Assembly: GCF_002091755.1 (NCBI RefSeq)
Contig: NZ_BDAI01000001.1
Span: 682,001 to 746,000 of the forward strand
DNA from: Pseudomonas nitroreducens NBRC 12694
Lineage (GTDB): Bacteria; Pseudomonadota; Gammaproteobacteria; Pseudomonadales; Pseudomonadaceae
Direction of reading: 5' to 3'
Length of the DNA: 64,000 nt
The position numbers were made by a program, and so were the translations under genes. This document shows, one piece after another, positions 63,575 through 64,000 of the stretch (position 1 is the stretch's first letter; each line of letters begins with the position of its first letter). The notes beneath the pieces were generated by a model that saw only the letters and a program-made list of their open reading frames with translations, had not been told where the DNA came from and did not search any database.

Positions 63575-64000
63575 ATGCTGCCCTCCCCGGAAAAGCTGCT
63601 GTCGCGCAACCTGCTCGATGTGCTGATCCGCGCCGGCCTGATCCTGTTGCTGGCCCTGTTCTGCTTCCGCATCTTCCATCCCTTCCTCGACCTCATGCTC
63701 TGGTCGGTGATCCTCGCCATCACCCTCTACCCGTTGCATCAGTTGCTCAGCGGCTGGCTGGGCGGACGGCCCAACAGCGCGGCGACGCTGATCGTGATCC
63801 TCGGCCTGGTGATCCTGCTGGTGCCGGTGGTGGTGATCGGCATGTCGATGGCCGATTCGGTGCGCGACCTGGTGCACGCGATCCAGAACCGCACCCTGCA
63901 GATACCTCTGCCACCCGACTCGGTGCAGACCTGGCCGGTGATTGGGCAGTACATCTATCCCTTCTGGACACGCGTGGCCACCGACTTCATGGGCGTGGTG
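63575..64000 (+). CDS. PerM/AI-2E-family membrane permease, N-terminal part
   Basis: The gene runs off the right edge after 142 codons. The start MLPSPEKLLSRNLLDVLIRAGLILLLALFCFRIFHPF (read in parts) has two close helices. A third helix, TLIVILGLVILLVPVVVIGMS, follows. This is the N-terminal half of the PerM/UPF0118 type. The ATG follows AAGGAG. It could also be a related exporter; the rest of the protein is needed. Confidence 0.75.
   Translation, partial: MLPSPEKLLSRNLLDVLIRAGLILLLALFCFRIFHPFLDLMLWSVILAITLYPLHQLLSGWLGGRPNSAATLIVILGLVILLVPVVVIGMSMADSVRDLVHAIQNRTLQIPLPPDSVQTWPVIGQYIYPFWTRVATDFMGVV

Overview
The window is a chromosomal segment of a high-GC Pseudomonas of the P. aeruginosa group, but probably not P. 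aeruginosa itself. The evidence is the gene content and order, which from memory follows PAO1 in long blocks: metZ-purF-cvpA-dedD-folC-accD-trpF-truA-fimV-usg-asd-leuB-leuD-leuC, then ibpA to gltX to emrAB-uvrB-aspC, then comEA-wbpM-wbpL, then azoR to the ABC exporter, then eda-pgl-zwf/hexR. The blocks are separated by small species-specific insertions and junctions. No transposase, prophage gene, CRISPR array or rRNA was seen.

Layout. 1-18,200 is almost entirely minus strand: methionine, purine, folate, fatty-acid, tryptophan, lysine/threonine and leucine biosynthesis, plus the polar-pole protein FimV. A second, truncated FimV-like gene sits between usg and asd. A LysR gene diverges from leuC at 18,364. 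19,370-25,613 is an accessory stretch: a PAS-GGDEF-EAL c-di-GMP protein, then an XRE-cupin regulator divergent from an operon of a D-amino-acid dehydrogenase-like flavoenzyme, a RidA protein and a YkvI-type transporter. 25,698-30,778 carries the heat-shock gene ibpA (with visible sigma-32 promoter and ROSE-type thermometer), an SDR, dusC, a thioesterase coupled to an aldolase, a hydrolase and a TetR regulator. 30,945-31,402 is a tRNA operon, (Ala-Glu)x2. gltX, LysR, emrAB, uvrB and aspC follow.

40,340-47,072 begins with tRNA-Asn, whose 3' end is duplicated 140 bp downstream (an integration-scar pattern). It continues with comEA and a strikingly short O-antigen locus (wbpM, wbpL, wbpV) beside lapA, lapB and ihfB. 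No wzx, wzy, wzz or further sugar genes are present there. 47,270-52,633 holds azoR, a small exported protein, LysR, a hydrolase, ppiA and an ABC exporter. 52,847-56,728 is the Entner-Doudoroff/pentose entry operon zwf-pgl-eda with its divergent regulator hexR and a strong palindrome in the shared promoter. The right end has a type-2 peptide deformylase, a small membrane protein, an ArcD-like antiporter preceded by an ANR-like box, a small conserved protein, CvfB, a second ABC exporter, a short basic protein with a SutA-like tail, and the start of a PerM/AI-2E-family permease.

No gap without a gene exceeds about 300 bases. The longest (31,403-31,683) holds the tRNA promoter and the gltX terminator. 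No clearly novel multi-gene system was recognised. The best leads are the FimV paralogue, the tRNA-Asn scar, the collapsed O-antigen locus, the D-amino-acid module with its palindromic operator, and the ANR-boxed arcD-like gene without arcABC.
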